Shown: positions 26,911 to 35,399, numbered from the stretch's first letter. The stretch is 64,000 nucleotides of DNA from Bacteriovoracaceae bacterium UBA6200 (GCA_002422605.1 DISW01000023.1:186001-250000), one strand, 5' to 3'. Numbers and translations are program-made. The notes: generated from the letters alone by a model not told the origin.

Positions 26911-27824
26911 TCTTTTGTTCTCAACGATAAAATTTCACCGACAATACTTAGAGCAATTTCATCGGGATTTTGAGCATCGATATCCAGGCCAGCAGGAAGA
27001 TAGAGGGGATAATTCACCATTTGGTTCATGTCGCCTAGATAAGTTAGTACTTCTACAGAGCGCTTCAAGCTTCCAATCATTCCAACATAAGAAGCCTTGG
27101 AGTCCAAAGCCTTCTTCACGATCATGGGATCCTGGGCAGTATGTGAAGCTACGATAACAATTTCATCATGTCTGAAATCAATATTTGCAAAGCTGTCCTC
27201 TAAACAGTGGCACTGAACACTGGAAGGATAATTTTCTTTTTTGACGTCCGGGCCGATTACACGAACAGAGTAACCTAAGAGAATAAAATGTCGGGCCATG
27301 GCCTCAGTGATTCGTGTACGTCCCACAATGGTGACTTCTTTAGAATAAATTTTTGTTTCATTAATAAATGTAGCGGGCACGTTTTTAATAAGCCGAAGGG
27401 ATTTAAGTTCTCTGTTTCTTAAGCGAGCAATGGATTCATTCATCTTTATCAGGAGCTCTTCAATCGTTTCAACGATTGGCAGAGAATGGTCGGTTTCAGT
27501 GGTCCAGCCATAGTGTCCTGCTAATCTTCCTATTTCATTTTGAAATTTTGGAGCAGGAGGAAGAGTTACTTTAACTGCCGGTATGATGGGGTCGATAAAT
27601 AAACGCATCTTTCCACCACATGCAACACCTAAACCAAATATTTCATCATCCAAGTCAGCTAGCACGATACGAGGTTTTTTTTCTTTGATGGCCTCTTTGG
27701 ATTCTTCACCTATAAATCTTTCAGCACACCCGCCTCCGACCCATCCAAAGAGATTTTCTCCTTCGGAATTAAAAATCGCCTTTGAGCCATTCTTAGCGGA
27801 AGCCGAACCCATGACTTCTATCAC
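26907..27824 (-). CDS. XdhC family molybdenum-cofactor maturation protein
   Basis: This protein matches XdhC/CoxI, which binds and hands over sulfurated molybdenum cofactor to xanthine-dehydrogenase-type enzymes. The N-terminal domain has GWVGGGCAER and VACGGKMRLF; the C-terminal Rossmann domain has VTIVGRTRITEAMARHF and SYVGMIGS. The first standard start in frame is the GTG at 27824, but homologous sequence (EIFHETILSLRSSGESFVIAT) continues upstream without ATG, GTG or TTG, and an AGGAG lies 7 bases before an ATC at 27902. The real start is thus unsure. No molybdenum hydroxylase is in the window. Confidence 0.9.
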   Translation of the reverse strand: MIEVMGSASAKNGSKAIFNSEGENLFGWVGGGCAERFIGEESKEAIKEKKPRIVLADLDDEIFGLGVACGGKMRLFIDPIIPAVKVTLPPAPKFQNEIGRLAGHYGWTTETDHSLPIVETIEELLIKMNESIARLRNRELKSLRLIKNVPATFINETKIYSKEVTIVGRTRITEAMARHFILLGYSVRVIGPDVKKENYPSSVQCHCLEDSFANIDFRHDEIVIVASHTAQDPMIVKKALDSKASYVGMIGSLKRSVEVLTYLGDMNQMVNYPLYLPAGLDIDAQNPDEIALSIVGEILSLRTKE

Positions 27825-27927
27825 TGTTGCGATAACAAAGGATTCTCCTGAAGAGCGAAGACTTAGAATAGTCTCATGGAAGATTTCAACTGGATCTTGG
27901 ATACTAAAACTCCTGAGGGTGTTTTGA

Positions 27928-29019
27928 TTAAGTTAAATCACTCTCAAGAATAATACAAGTGAGTTCAGTTGTCGTTCCCAGTCGGAGTGGAGGACCCCAG
28001 GTGCCAGTTCCAGCACTTACATAGACTCGCATACTATCTTCTGCTGATTCGCCCAGATAATGGGGACTATGAACTTTTTTAACAATGAGTGTCCACGGAA
28101 AGAACTGTCCACCATGTGTGTGCCCTGAAAGCATGAGGTCAAAACCAGCAGCCGCTGCTCGAATGGCAAGCTTTGGATTATGGGCCAGAAGAATTTTAAA
28201 CTCTGGATTTTCCTTGCTTTGATTGAGTTGCGTCTTCATTGCGGCCTGTGGATTAGGGTAGGGATGACCCACCAGACTTGCGGCCGGATCAGTCACTCCC
28301 GCCAACATGAAATGTGAATTTTGGTAGCTTATGAGATCATGAGTATTTAAAAGCACTTTTATTCCAATACTTTTAAAATACTGGATCCACTCCACAGGGC
28401 CTGAATAGTAATCATGATTGCCCATAATGAAGTAGGCCTTACCATCCCGGGACAGCTGCTCTAAAGCTTTCGCTTCTTCTTTAAACTGAGACAATTTTCC
28501 ATCGACGATATCCCCGGTTAGAACGATGAGATCAGGATTTTGTTCAAGAGTTTTCTTCACTACTCGTTCAACATATCTTTTACCTAAAGTAGGGCCTACG
28601 TGCAGATCAGATATCTGTATAATTTTGAGCCCTCTGAGATTCTTCGGAAGATGAGGAAAGCGGAGAGTCACTTCCTTCAGAGTCGGACCATTAAAAGCGC
28701 GGTAAAGTCCAATAATTAGACAAAGACCGGTCAGTGTATAGACAATTGTGTGGTAATGAATATTGATGAATTCTAAACGAGAGATAAGGAGTACTAGGTC
28801 TGTTCCTAAAAGCGAGATAAAGAGAAAATTCACAATCCCAATACCTATATAACCCAAAGAAGAAAAAAGGCGAAGTGGAACTAAAAGAGAAAAAAGAAAA
28901 GGTATCGCCAGAAGAAAGGAAGAAAGTATTCCTGTTGAAAGTCTTAGCCAGATATAGAGGTAGCTTACCAGAAGAAGAGATGTGAAAATCAAGATTATTT
29001 TTAAAAACTGCTTATTCAT
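27928..29019 (-). CDS. Membrane-anchored metallophosphoesterase
   Basis: This 363-residue protein has about four N-terminal membrane segments (residues 8-120) followed by a calcineurin-type phosphoesterase domain with QISDLHVG, TGDIVDG, GNHDYYSG and SGHTHGG motifs. It is like YkuE/YaeI, relatives of which act on UDP-diacylglucosamine or phospholipids, but the substrate here is unknown. The active site probably faces the periplasm or cytoplasm near the membrane. XdhC starts within its 3' end region. Confidence 0.92.
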   Translation of the reverse strand: MNKQFLKIILIFTSLLLVSYLYIWLRLSTGILSSFLLAIPFLFSLLVPLRLFSSLGYIGIGIVNFLFISLLGTDLVLLISRLEFINIHYHTIVYTLTGLCLIIGLYRAFNGPTLKEVTLRFPHLPKNLRGLKIIQISDLHVGPTLGKRYVERVVKKTLEQNPDLIVLTGDIVDGKLSQFKEEAKALEQLSRDGKAYFIMGNHDYYSGPVEWIQYFKSIGIKVLLNTHDLISYQNSHFMLAGVTDPAASLVGHPYPNPQAAMKTQLNQSKENPEFKILLAHNPKLAIRAAAAGFDLMLSGHTHGGQFFPWTLIVKKVHSPHYLGESAEDSMRVYVSAGTGTWGPPLRLGTTTELTCIILESDLT

Positions 29020-29052
29020 GTCCTAAAGATTAACATTTTGCGAGCGAAAGGT

Positions 29053-29385
29053 TTAGGGGATTTCCTCGAGTCTGAATTGATCTTCTTCTGTCTGCTCTTC
29101 CTGGGCCTGGGCTTTAGTCTCTCTTTCTCTCAATACTTGTTGAAGCTCTAGGTAACTGCTCTCAAGCTCTCTTTGCCTTTCATTCATGCTTTGAATCTCT
29201 TGTTCCAAAAGATCATTTTGTCTTCGCATTTCATTGAGTTGTTGTTCTTGGAATTCTAACTGCTGATAACGATAAGATTCGAGTTCCCGGGCCTGTTTTT
29301 CATAGAAGCAAATATAGTCATTGCCACAATCTTGGGCAGGACTGGAAAGAGGAATTAAAACTAAAAAGAGTATTAAAGCCTTCAT
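29053..29385 (-). CDS. Small secreted coiled-coil protein
   Basis: This 110-residue protein has a signal peptide (MKALILFLVLIPLSSPA), then a Cys pair in DCGNDYICFY, and a long Gln/Glu/Arg-rich coiled coil to the end. It probably forms a periplasmic helical bundle. Unrecognised. It lies about 59 bases downstream of the COG3014-like lipoprotein gene and may be in the same transcript. Confidence 0.6.
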   Translation of the reverse strand: MKALILFLVLIPLSSPAQDCGNDYICFYEKQARELESYRYQQLEFQEQQLNEMRRQNDLLEQEIQSMNERQRELESSYLELQQVLRERETKAQAQEEQTEEDQFRLEEIP

Positions 29386-29444
29386 GGGTTCAGTTTAGCA
29401 TCGGGAGTACTAAACGAGGAGGCGAAAGGGCCTTACGAAGTATC

Positions 29445-31019
29445 TCAGTTTTTGTCTTTGACTGAGGCCATCTCTCTTTTAGCAGGGGCCTTAAGATTTG
29501 ACCCACTCATGACAAAGTTAAGCGATTTATTTTCCACAGTCTTTTCGCCTAGGTCGACAATCCGATAATTATTCATACCTTCTTGTCCATATACCGCTCG
29601 AAAACGATAAGTTCCATTGCTCAAAGTGAGCTCACTCATTCTAATATTGGCGGGTAAAGTACTCCAAAACCTGGTATCGGCTTTTTCACTTTCGTTTATC
29701 AGTGCGACTGCCGCGGCGTGCGTCAGACCTGCAATGGCACCAGCAAGTTCGGGATTATTTTTTCTATTTGCCTGGTAAGCCGCATAGGTCACCGCCAGAG
29801 CGGCCACATGTTTTGCCGCTAAACGTATGCCTGTTTTGGTAGCGATAGCTGTGGTGTGCTCATTGATTGCTTGCATGGCCAGATCCCCCAAGGGGGCGAT
29901 GACTGAAAGAGGAGCTTCTGCCACAACAACTCCATCTTGGTCCAGGGCCTGAACTCTAGCACTACCTGGTTGAGGTATAGAAGGTATATAGGGAAGCTCA
30001 AAAGTAATCACACTTCCTAAAGCAAGAATGCCTGCCATTTGACGAGAGTTTCCCCAATTAATAGGAAACTGATAATGCTGAACACTTTTTTCGACAATAA
30101 GACCCTCTTGAAGAAGGAATGTTACTTGATTCCCGGATGAGTTCAACTTATTCAAGATTTCCTGTGTCGGAGACAACGTTGCTATTTGTTGTTTTAATTC
30201 CTGAGGTCTGATCTTCTTCGTCAACATCAGGATTTTTAAAGTCAAAAAATTTTTAAAATCTTGAGAGTGTGTAGTGGCGAGTACATATTTGCCTTCAACT
30301 TCTTTCTCCGGGAGATTGTGAAGATTGTTGAAGTTGGCCTTGAAGGCCTGGTATGAATTATTGAAGGTCGGAAAAAGATTGTAATATTTAAAAAATACAG
30401 CATTTGCATCTTTATAAAGTTGAAGGGCAATTTGATCATCATTTTTAGTCTTTTGAGATTCATGAATTAAAGCCCCAAATGTCTTTGCTAAAAGATCCTC
30501 TTTAAATAAAGCCTCACCCATTCTATCTTTTTTTATCTCTGATAAAAATGTATCCCAAGCTAAAATTTCCGCTCGTGCCTGCCTTAGTAATAAACTTTTT
30601 TTAGCTTGATCAGTTTCAATTTGAGCAAGGAGATAATGGTTAAGTGAGAGGTAGAAATAAATTAATGAAGCTTCATATTTTTCGCCATAGTAGAAATCAG
30701 AATTATCATTTATGATCACAGATTTTACTTTTCCGGATGCACTGGTGGTGTAGAGCTCATCGAGTAAGTTTTTGGCATCAGTCATGGCCTTTATTGATGC
30801 CTCATAATCACCTTTGTAATGCTGAATTAATCCTAGTTCAACATGATAGAGGAGTTTGGAATTATTATCCTGAGACAGTGAACCTGTTGTTAGTAATTGG
30901 ATGGCCTCATCATGCCTGTCAGATGCAACCAAGGCCCTTATTCTACTTGTTAGGGCCTGATGTCCTGAAGCGCAGGAGCTGATAAAAAAGATAAGTCCTA
31001 ATAAAACAGATAGCCTCAT
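29445..31019 (-). CDS. COG3014-like outer-membrane lipoprotein
   Basis: This 524-residue protein has a lipobox (LIFFISSC, Cys16), a TPR-like helical region (residues 20-150, ALVASDRHDEAIQLL and HYKGDYEASIKAM) and a conserved C-terminal domain with RVQALDQDG and ANIRMSELTLSNGTYRFRAVY. The pattern matches the COG3014 group of uncharacterised lipoproteins found in proteobacteria with pilus or extracellular-matrix genes nearby. No such partners are seen here, so role is unknown. Confidence 0.8.
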   Translation of the reverse strand: MRLSVLLGLIFFISSCASGHQALTSRIRALVASDRHDEAIQLLTTGSLSQDNNSKLLYHVELGLIQHYKGDYEASIKAMTDAKNLLDELYTTSASGKVKSVIINDNSDFYYGEKYEASLIYFYLSLNHYLLAQIETDQAKKSLLLRQARAEILAWDTFLSEIKKDRMGEALFKEDLLAKTFGALIHESQKTKNDDQIALQLYKDANAVFFKYYNLFPTFNNSYQAFKANFNNLHNLPEKEVEGKYVLATTHSQDFKNFLTLKILMLTKKIRPQELKQQIATLSPTQEILNKLNSSGNQVTFLLQEGLIVEKSVQHYQFPINWGNSRQMAGILALGSVITFELPYIPSIPQPGSARVQALDQDGVVVAEAPLSVIAPLGDLAMQAINEHTTAIATKTGIRLAAKHVAALAVTYAAYQANRKNNPELAGAIAGLTHAAAVALINESEKADTRFWSTLPANIRMSELTLSNGTYRFRAVYGQEGMNNYRIVDLGEKTVENKSLNFVMSGSNLKAPAKREMASVKDKN

Positions 31020-31096
31020 TGAAATCTCCGATAGTTATTCTTCGGAATATCCAGGAAGCACTTGATTTAAGATTTATTAATTTAAAGAAACCGAGG

Positions 31097-31417
31097 TTAA
31101 TGATCGGATGATAACTTAAGGCCAATAAGCCCCAGTAAAATCAGGCCCGCACTCGCCACTCTCATAAAGCTAGCTTGTTCACCTAGGATAATGATTCCTA
31201 CAACAAAAGCTCCAAGTGCACCAATACCTGTCCAAACAGCGTAGGCAGTACCTAAAGGCAGGGATTTCATCGCTACAGAGAGAAGACCAAAGCTTGCTAA
31301 CATGAGAATAAAAGTAGCAACCGTTGGATACAATTTTGAAAAGCCATCTGATTCTTTCATAAAGTAGGCCCAGCCAACTTCCAAAATTCCAGCGATACAT
31401 AAAAAAATCCAGGCCAT
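31097..31417 (-). CDS. sugE: SMR-family exporter, SugE/Gdx type
   Basis: This 106-residue membrane protein has four membrane helices and the small multidrug resistance pattern: MAWIFLCIAGILEVGWA with the essential membrane Glu13, then PLGTAYAVWTGIGALGA. The helix-1 sequence ILEVGWAYFMK and the Trp near residue 62 favour the SugE/Gdx guanidinium exporter branch rather than EmrE. No ykkC-type riboswitch is visible in the 68 bases before it. Cytoplasmic membrane, antiparallel dimer in relatives. Confidence 0.9.
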   Translation of the reverse strand: MAWIFLCIAGILEVGWAYFMKESDGFSKLYPTVATFILMLASFGLLSVAMKSLPLGTAYAVWTGIGALGAFVVGIIILGEQASFMRVASAGLILLGLIGLKLSSDH

Positions 31418-31485
31418 AAAAAATCCGTTAGTTTAAGAATTGTGTTGATCTTGTCATTACGAAGCCAACCTCTTAAGCTTAAAGT

Positions 31486-32202
31486 ATGTATACTCAATAT
31501 TTAAATGATATTTTCCTTTTTGATCTTTTTGATCATATGCCACCCGTTTACTCTTACTTCCTTAGTTGCCTCGGAGCGATTTTCGCAGGAACTGTAGTCG
31601 GTAAAGAGCGTGAAAAAGCTCAAAAAGCTGCAGGCCTTAGAACTTTTGCTATGGTGGCGTTAGGCTCTTGTGTTTTCACCTTAACGGCCCGTTTGGTTCA
31701 TCATGAAGGCATCTTTATCGATGGTGCAAGAATTCCAGCACAGATTGTAAGTGGAGTAGGTTTCTTAGGTGCCGGTGCCGTTTTCCGCTCAGGAAGAATA
31801 GTGAGCGGTCTCACGACAGCTGCTGGAATCTGGGCCACAGCGGCAGTAGGTCTGGTTTTCGGATTAGGTTTTTTCACTTTCGGTCTCAGTATTACCTTCA
31901 TGATCTTTGTCTTATTTTGGATTCATTCTTTCATGGACAGAAGGCATCTTGATATGAGCGTTAGGGTCAATTATCTCATTCATATCAATAGTGTTGATGG
32001 TAAAGGTCCAATCCTTATGGAAGAAATCATTAGAGATTGGGGACATTTAATTGAAGTGGTGAGTGGAAGAAATATTGGGGCTGATAATCAAGTATGGAAG
32101 ATTGCTTTATATCCTTCTCACAGACCTCATCAAAGATTCCTTAGTGATCTGGCAGTCCAACCTTATGTCACCAGAATTGAAAAAGAAGATCTCTCCCTTT
32201 AA
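31486..32202 (+). CDS. MgtC/SapB family membrane protein
   Basis: This 238-residue protein has four or five membrane helices in the first 145 residues, with the MgtC core GTVVGKEREKAQKAAGLRTF, VSGVGFLGAGAVFRSG and TTAAGIWATAAVG. A soluble C-terminal ACT-like domain follows, as in MgtC. Role in magnesium limitation or virulence is known for relatives only. The stop codon TAA falls in the left terminal repeat of the adjacent insertion sequence, so the last residues may differ from an undisturbed copy. Confidence 0.9.
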   Translation: MYTQYLNDIFLFDLFDHMPPVYSYFLSCLGAIFAGTVVGKEREKAQKAAGLRTFAMVALGSCVFTLTARLVHHEGIFIDGARIPAQIVSGVGFLGAGAVFRSGRIVSGLTTAAGIWATAAVGLVFGLGFFTFGLSITFMIFVLFWIHSFMDRRHLDMSVRVNYLIHINSVDGKGPILMEEIIRDWGHLIEVVSGRNIGADNQVWKIALYPSHRPHQRFLSDLAVQPYVTRIEKEDLSL

Positions 32203-32213
32203 ATTGTTCGCAG
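32199..32213 (+). repeat. Left terminal inverted repeat
   Basis: TTAAATTGTTCGCAG; the first bases also supply the mgtC stop codon. Its exact complement ends the element at 33497-33511. Confidence 0.65.
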
Positions 32214-32229
32214 CTAACTGAGGATAAAA

Positions 32230-32269
32230 TAACTTAGAAAACTACTTCGTGAGGCCGTTTTCTAAGTTA
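32230..32269 (-). terminator. Hairpin at transposase gene end
   Basis: TAACTTAGAAAAC pairs perfectly with GTTTTCTAAGTTA (13 bp) around a 14-base loop. The stem contains the transposase stop codon. On the minus strand a T-rich run (TTATTTTATCC) follows, so it can terminate the transposase transcript. Confidence 0.55.
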
Positions 32270-33361
32270 GGCTACAATGATTTGTCTGGAATATGGGTAA
32301 AAGCGTTTCACAAAATTAGTTTCACGTTCATCAAGATTGAGTTGGGTAGGAAGCTTTCTCATTCCAAATACATCATCAAAATTTAGGATTTTCTCAGTGA
32401 CTCCAACGTACATCGCTGGAGACTTTTCATGAGCATGGCGATCAAATTTATTCTTCCTCACAAACTTCGGATTCATATAATTACGGTAAATTTTCATGAG
32501 TTGCATCTTTTCTAGAAGAGCTGCTTCATGCTTTTGAAAGGACATAGTCTCGCGCTTTTGTGAAGAAAAGAAATGCCGATAAAGTGAGTGCAAGTGGTTA
32601 ATTGGAAATAATGGGTTCGATGGATCGCGCCTACGCTTTGAACTTATCGCCTCATAATCCATTTGAAAATCCATACTTCGAATAGCGCGCTCATAGGCCC
32701 GATGTTGATCCATATAAAGAGTCCGACCAGTTCCACGAAAAGAGAGTTCACGAAAAATATAACGACTCTCTTCAAAGACGGAATCTCGAGGGTAAAAGCC
32801 ATGTTTATCAATCAATTCTTTTTGCTTAATTTTCTGTTCACTAGTCATCCGCCCTTTACGATTAAGCGGTGAAAAAGTGTTGTGATAAATAAAGAGGGAA
32901 TAACTACCAACTGCCGTGTTTACATAACAAGGAGAAAACTGGGAATGAGTAAAAGTCTCGAATCCATCATAGGCGACATCCTCCGTGATCTTTCGCGGGC
33001 TATTTTCTTTCTCAAAATAAAGAGATTGGCGCGCCATTATTTTCAGCCGATCGCGAACGGTGCCTTCGTTCACTTTCAGAAGGCGAGCAATCGAGTTGTT
33101 ACTCATCCCATTTAATGAGTAATGGAGAATATTCTCCGAGAGATTAGCGAGCTTCCGCCGGTAATCTAGACGAAATGTATTGGCCGAAAATTGCTCTAGA
33201 CAACTCTTGCACTTAAAACGTTGATTACGGAAAGGCGGCTTGTCTGTGAGAGTAAAACCATTTTTGACATAAAAACGTATATTCGTTCCAAAATGAAAGC
33301 GACAACCAGGATTAGGGCAATAGGGTGGGATCAATTCGAATTGATCAGATAATTTGCTCAT
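32267..33361 (-). CDS. Transposase-like protein with zinc ribbon and HTH
   Basis: This 364-residue protein starts with a zinc ribbon (CPNPGC and CKSC) like IS1 and ISXO2-type transposases, followed by a helix-turn-helix (MSNNSIARLLKVNEGTVRDRLK, about 85-106). The rest holds candidate catalytic acids in VAYDGFET and LYMDQHRAYERAI, with several Glu in KHEAALLEKMQLMKIYRNYM. No frameshift or stop is seen, so it may be active. It reads opposite to mgtC, inside terminal repeats. The family name cannot be fixed without a search. Confidence 0.7.
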   Translation of the reverse strand: MSKLSDQFELIPPYCPNPGCRFHFGTNIRFYVKNGFTLTDKPPFRNQRFKCKSCLEQFSANTFRLDYRRKLANLSENILHYSLNGMSNNSIARLLKVNEGTVRDRLKIMARQSLYFEKENSPRKITEDVAYDGFETFTHSQFSPCYVNTAVGSYSLFIYHNTFSPLNRKGRMTSEQKIKQKELIDKHGFYPRDSVFEESRYIFRELSFRGTGRTLYMDQHRAYERAIRSMDFQMDYEAISSKRRRDPSNPLFPINHLHSLYRHFFSSQKRETMSFQKHEAALLEKMQLMKIYRNYMNPKFVRKNKFDRHAHEKSPAMYVGVTEKILNFDDVFGMRKLPTQLNLDERETNFVKRFYPYSRQIIVA

Positions 33362-33414
33362 TGTTCTCGACTACTGAAATTATCAGGCCAGAGCTAATTG
33401 GAGTTAGTGTGAGG

Positions 33415-33443
33415 ATTTTAGAGGGTATGTGAGCGAAGCGTAA
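33415..33443 (-). promoter_or_regulatory. Possible promoter of the transposase gene
   Basis: On the minus strand TTACGC and TAAAAT are 17 bases apart, ending about 50 bases before the transposase ATG. It lies inside the element, downstream of the nirK terminator. Confidence 0.35.
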
Positions 33444-33471
33444 AAATAATTTCTTATTTAATTGGGAAAAA

Positions 33472-33494
33472 AAGTGGGGATATTATCCCCACTT
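33472..33494 (-). terminator. Rho-independent terminator after nirK-like gene
   Basis: AAGTGGGGATA and TATCCCCACTT form an 11-bp perfect stem with one base between (in practice a small loop), followed on the minus strand by TTTTT. It sits just inside the right end of the insertion sequence and shields the transposase gene from incoming transcription. Confidence 0.75.
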
Positions 33495-33496
33495 AA

Positions 33497-33511
33497 CTGC
33501 GAACAATTTAA
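33497..33511 (-). repeat. Right terminal inverted repeat
   Basis: This is the exact complement of the left 15-base end and begins right after the nirK-like stop codon. Confidence 0.65.
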
Positions 33512-34543
33512 TTATTCTGCGATGATCATTCCCATGGCGCCCATACTTGCATCTGCGAATTCATGATCTACGAATACATAGTTACCTGGTTCCGGGATGA
33601 CAAATTCTACGATGGCACCACTACTTGCCCCGAGAAGGACAGTCTGCATTCCGACTAATTTGTTCTTATGGTTACCATCTAGATAGACTTTATCAAAAAT
33701 GTTCCCGATCACATGGAAGCTTGAAGTATCACTTACGCCAGTGTTTAAAACAAATAGGCGGATTCTATCCCCAGCTTTAGCTTTAAGCGGTTCTTGAATG
33801 TGACGGTTGAATTGACCGTTAAATACGACATAATTTGGTTTCTTAGCTTTGGCAGCTTCAACGTCACTTACGTAGTATTTTTCACCCTTTTCTTTTTTTA
33901 GGTAAAGTTCTGATTGAACAAGAACCCATTCGTGGTCAACTTTATCTTCATAACCATTCTTAGGTTCAACGATCACAGCTCCATACATACCGTTGATCAA
34001 GTGCTCAAGAACCATCGGAGTTCCGCAGTGGTACATGAATACCCCTGGGTAATGGGCGACATATTCAAATCGTAGAGTTTCACCTGGAGCGATTGAACGA
34101 TATTTATCTTCTGGATTTACCATGGCAGAGTGGAAGTCAATACTGTGAGGCATTGGCATACCAATGGCCATACTCTGTTCTGTTTCAGTTCTGTTGGCCA
34201 TTGTGAAGATAATTTTATCCCCCTCTTTTACTCTCATAGTTGGACCAGGAAGATCTCCACCAAAGGGCCATGCAGCAAAATAAACGTCTTCATCTACTTT
34301 GAATGCTTTGTTAGTGATATCAAAACGAACATGGTGGACGTTTTTATCCTTAGGGGCCGGCTTTGTTAGAGGAACTTTTTGAGCAACTTCTCCTTCCAGA
34401 ATTTCACCTGGAAGTACGTTGTCGAAAACTTCAGCGGCTTTGATTGGGCCAGTCTTAATTTGTCCTGATGAACAGCCTACTGATAGGACTGCAAGCGAGA
34501 CCAAGCTGATAAGCCACTTGCGATAAACTTTACTCTTTTTCAT
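33512..34543 (-). CDS. nirK: NirK-type multicopper reductase (lipoprotein)
   Basis: This protein of 343 residues has a lipobox (LSVGC, Cys24) and two cupredoxin domains. Type 1 copper ligands are His133, Cys173, His181 and Met186; type 2 ligands are His138, His172 and His327, with Asp136 and His277 as the catalytic pair. All match copper nitrite reductase, so it should reduce nitrite to nitric oxide in the periplasm, anchored by lipid. The ATG at 34543 has AAGG upstream. It overlaps the small Cys protein and follows the cupredoxin, a likely electron donor. Confidence 0.88.
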   Translation of the reverse strand: MKKSKVYRKWLISLVSLAVLSVGCSSGQIKTGPIKAAEVFDNVLPGEILEGEVAQKVPLTKPAPKDKNVHHVRFDITNKAFKVDEDVYFAAWPFGGDLPGPTMRVKEGDKIIFTMANRTETEQSMAIGMPMPHSIDFHSAMVNPEDKYRSIAPGETLRFEYVAHYPGVFMYHCGTPMVLEHLINGMYGAVIVEPKNGYEDKVDHEWVLVQSELYLKKEKGEKYYVSDVEAAKAKKPNYVVFNGQFNRHIQEPLKAKAGDRIRLFVLNTGVSDTSSFHVIGNIFDKVYLDGNHKNKLVGMQTVLLGASSGAIVEFVIPEPGNYVFVDHEFADASMGAMGMIIAE

Positions 34544-34922
34544 TAGATGCACCTTTTTTTAAACCGAGACTTTTATCTTCTAATTTTGATTTAAGTTTTT
34601 TAGCTTCATTAAATTTATTCATAATCAATTCAGTATTTGTTACTGCTGGATCAATTCCCATAGAAACAATGCCGACATCGCAATTGAATCTGACGGAGTT
34701 TTTCATAACACCTTCAAATTTTTCCAATTGGGAAGCAATCGCCTTTTCGTCGTCGAGGCAACGTAAACGGTAACCTGTCAGTTCGAAACCTTTTTCTTTG
34801 ATTTCTTTCTGGAGCTTATAATCATAAGTTCCGGCCAGAGCATCTCCGTCACAGAATCCACAGGCAAAGGTAGGATTTGAGAACAGGATCAGTGTTAAGG
34901 CAAACAACATTGGGAGTTTCAC
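34530..34922 (-). CDS. Small secreted cysteine protein of the nirK operon
   Basis: This 130-residue protein has a signal peptide (MKLPMLFALTLILFSNPTFA) and starts the mature part with CGFCDGDALAGTYDY. The CGFC motif recalls thioredoxin or metal-binding sites, with further cysteines at RLRCLDD and RFNCDVG. I do not recognise the family. Being between cupredoxin and reductase (9 bases from the former, overlapping the latter by 14), it may help copper loading or cofactor assembly; this is inference. Confidence 0.7.
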   Translation of the reverse strand: MKLPMLFALTLILFSNPTFACGFCDGDALAGTYDYKLQKEIKEKGFELTGYRLRCLDDEKAIASQLEKFEGVMKNSVRFNCDVGIVSMGIDPAVTNTELIMNKFNEAKKLKSKLEDKSLGLKKGASNEKE

Positions 34923-34931
34923 AAGGGGCCC

Positions 34932-35294
34932 CTATTTTACAATTACTCTACCAGTCATTTTCATCGCGATATGTGGAAGGCAGTAGTAAGGGAATTCACC
35001 TTTCTCATTGAATAGGAATTCGAATTTTTGACCGGCCTTTAAGTAGGGGCTTTTAAATTTTTTGTCATGAATTCCTTTGCGATTTTCAACGACACCGCTC
35101 ACAACGTTATGGAGTTGATTATCTGTATTATTCCAGATGACTTTGGTACCAGGTTTAATAGTGATTGTTTCCGGAGAAAAAAGGTAATCTTTACCTTTCC
35201 TAACCATGGTGACTTCAACGATGTCAGAAGCCAAAACGGATGAGGCCATCATTAAGGCTGATAATAGAACTATTGGTTTTTTAAGAGAAATCAT
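34932..35294 (-). CDS. Secreted cupredoxin (plastocyanin-like)
   Basis: This 120-residue blue-copper protein has a signal peptide (about 1-23) and copper ligands His62 (LHNVVSG), Cys105 and His108 (YYCLPH), with Met111 or Met113 as axial ligand. It would carry electrons in the periplasm, most likely to the reductase encoded two genes downstream. First gene of the operon; its promoter is in the 101-base gap upstream, which also holds a hairpin at the end of the parB-like gene. Confidence 0.9.
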   Translation of the reverse strand: MISLKKPIVLLSALMMASSVLASDIVEVTMVRKGKDYLFSPETITIKPGTKVIWNNTDNQLHNVVSGVVENRKGIHDKKFKSPYLKAGQKFEFLFNEKGEFPYYCLPHIAMKMTGRVIVK

Positions 35295-35375
35295 ACTTGT
35301 ATCCTCGGTATAAAGTTGGGAGGGTAGTTAAATTATCCCCCGATTATGTTCACAAGGTATGATGGCAAGCATGAT

Positions 35376-35399
35376 ATAAGCTGACAAGTGTCAGCTTAT
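35376..35399 (-). terminator. Perfect hairpin at the end of the parB-like gene
   Basis: ATAAGCTGACA and TGTCAGCTTAT form an 11-bp inverted repeat with two bases between; it covers the stop codon. On the minus strand no strong T-run follows. It could be a terminator, or an operator for the cupredoxin promoter. Confidence 0.45.

Larger units (their letters stand above)
32199..33511. mobile_element. Probable insertion sequence, 1.3 kb
   Basis: A 15-base perfect inverted repeat (TTAAATTGTTCGCAG at 32199-32213 and its complement at 33497-33511) bounds a single transposase-like gene. Similarity continues inward with a few differences (left CTAACTGAGGATAA, right TTAAGTGGGGATAA), giving about 29 positions. 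No clear target duplication is seen; a TA could be shared if the ends are a little shorter. Hairpins stand just inside each end. The element lies between mgtC and the nirK-like gene, directly after both stop codons. Confidence 0.65.

Noticed and set aside
31418..31485. Guanidine (ykkC-type) riboswitch before the SugE-like gene
   Set aside because: The gap is 68 bases and lacks the ACGR loops or the larger guanidine-I fold.
32199..33511. Target-site duplication of the insertion sequence
   Set aside because: Flanking bases do not repeat beyond a possible TA that depends on where the ends are set, so no duplication is claimed.
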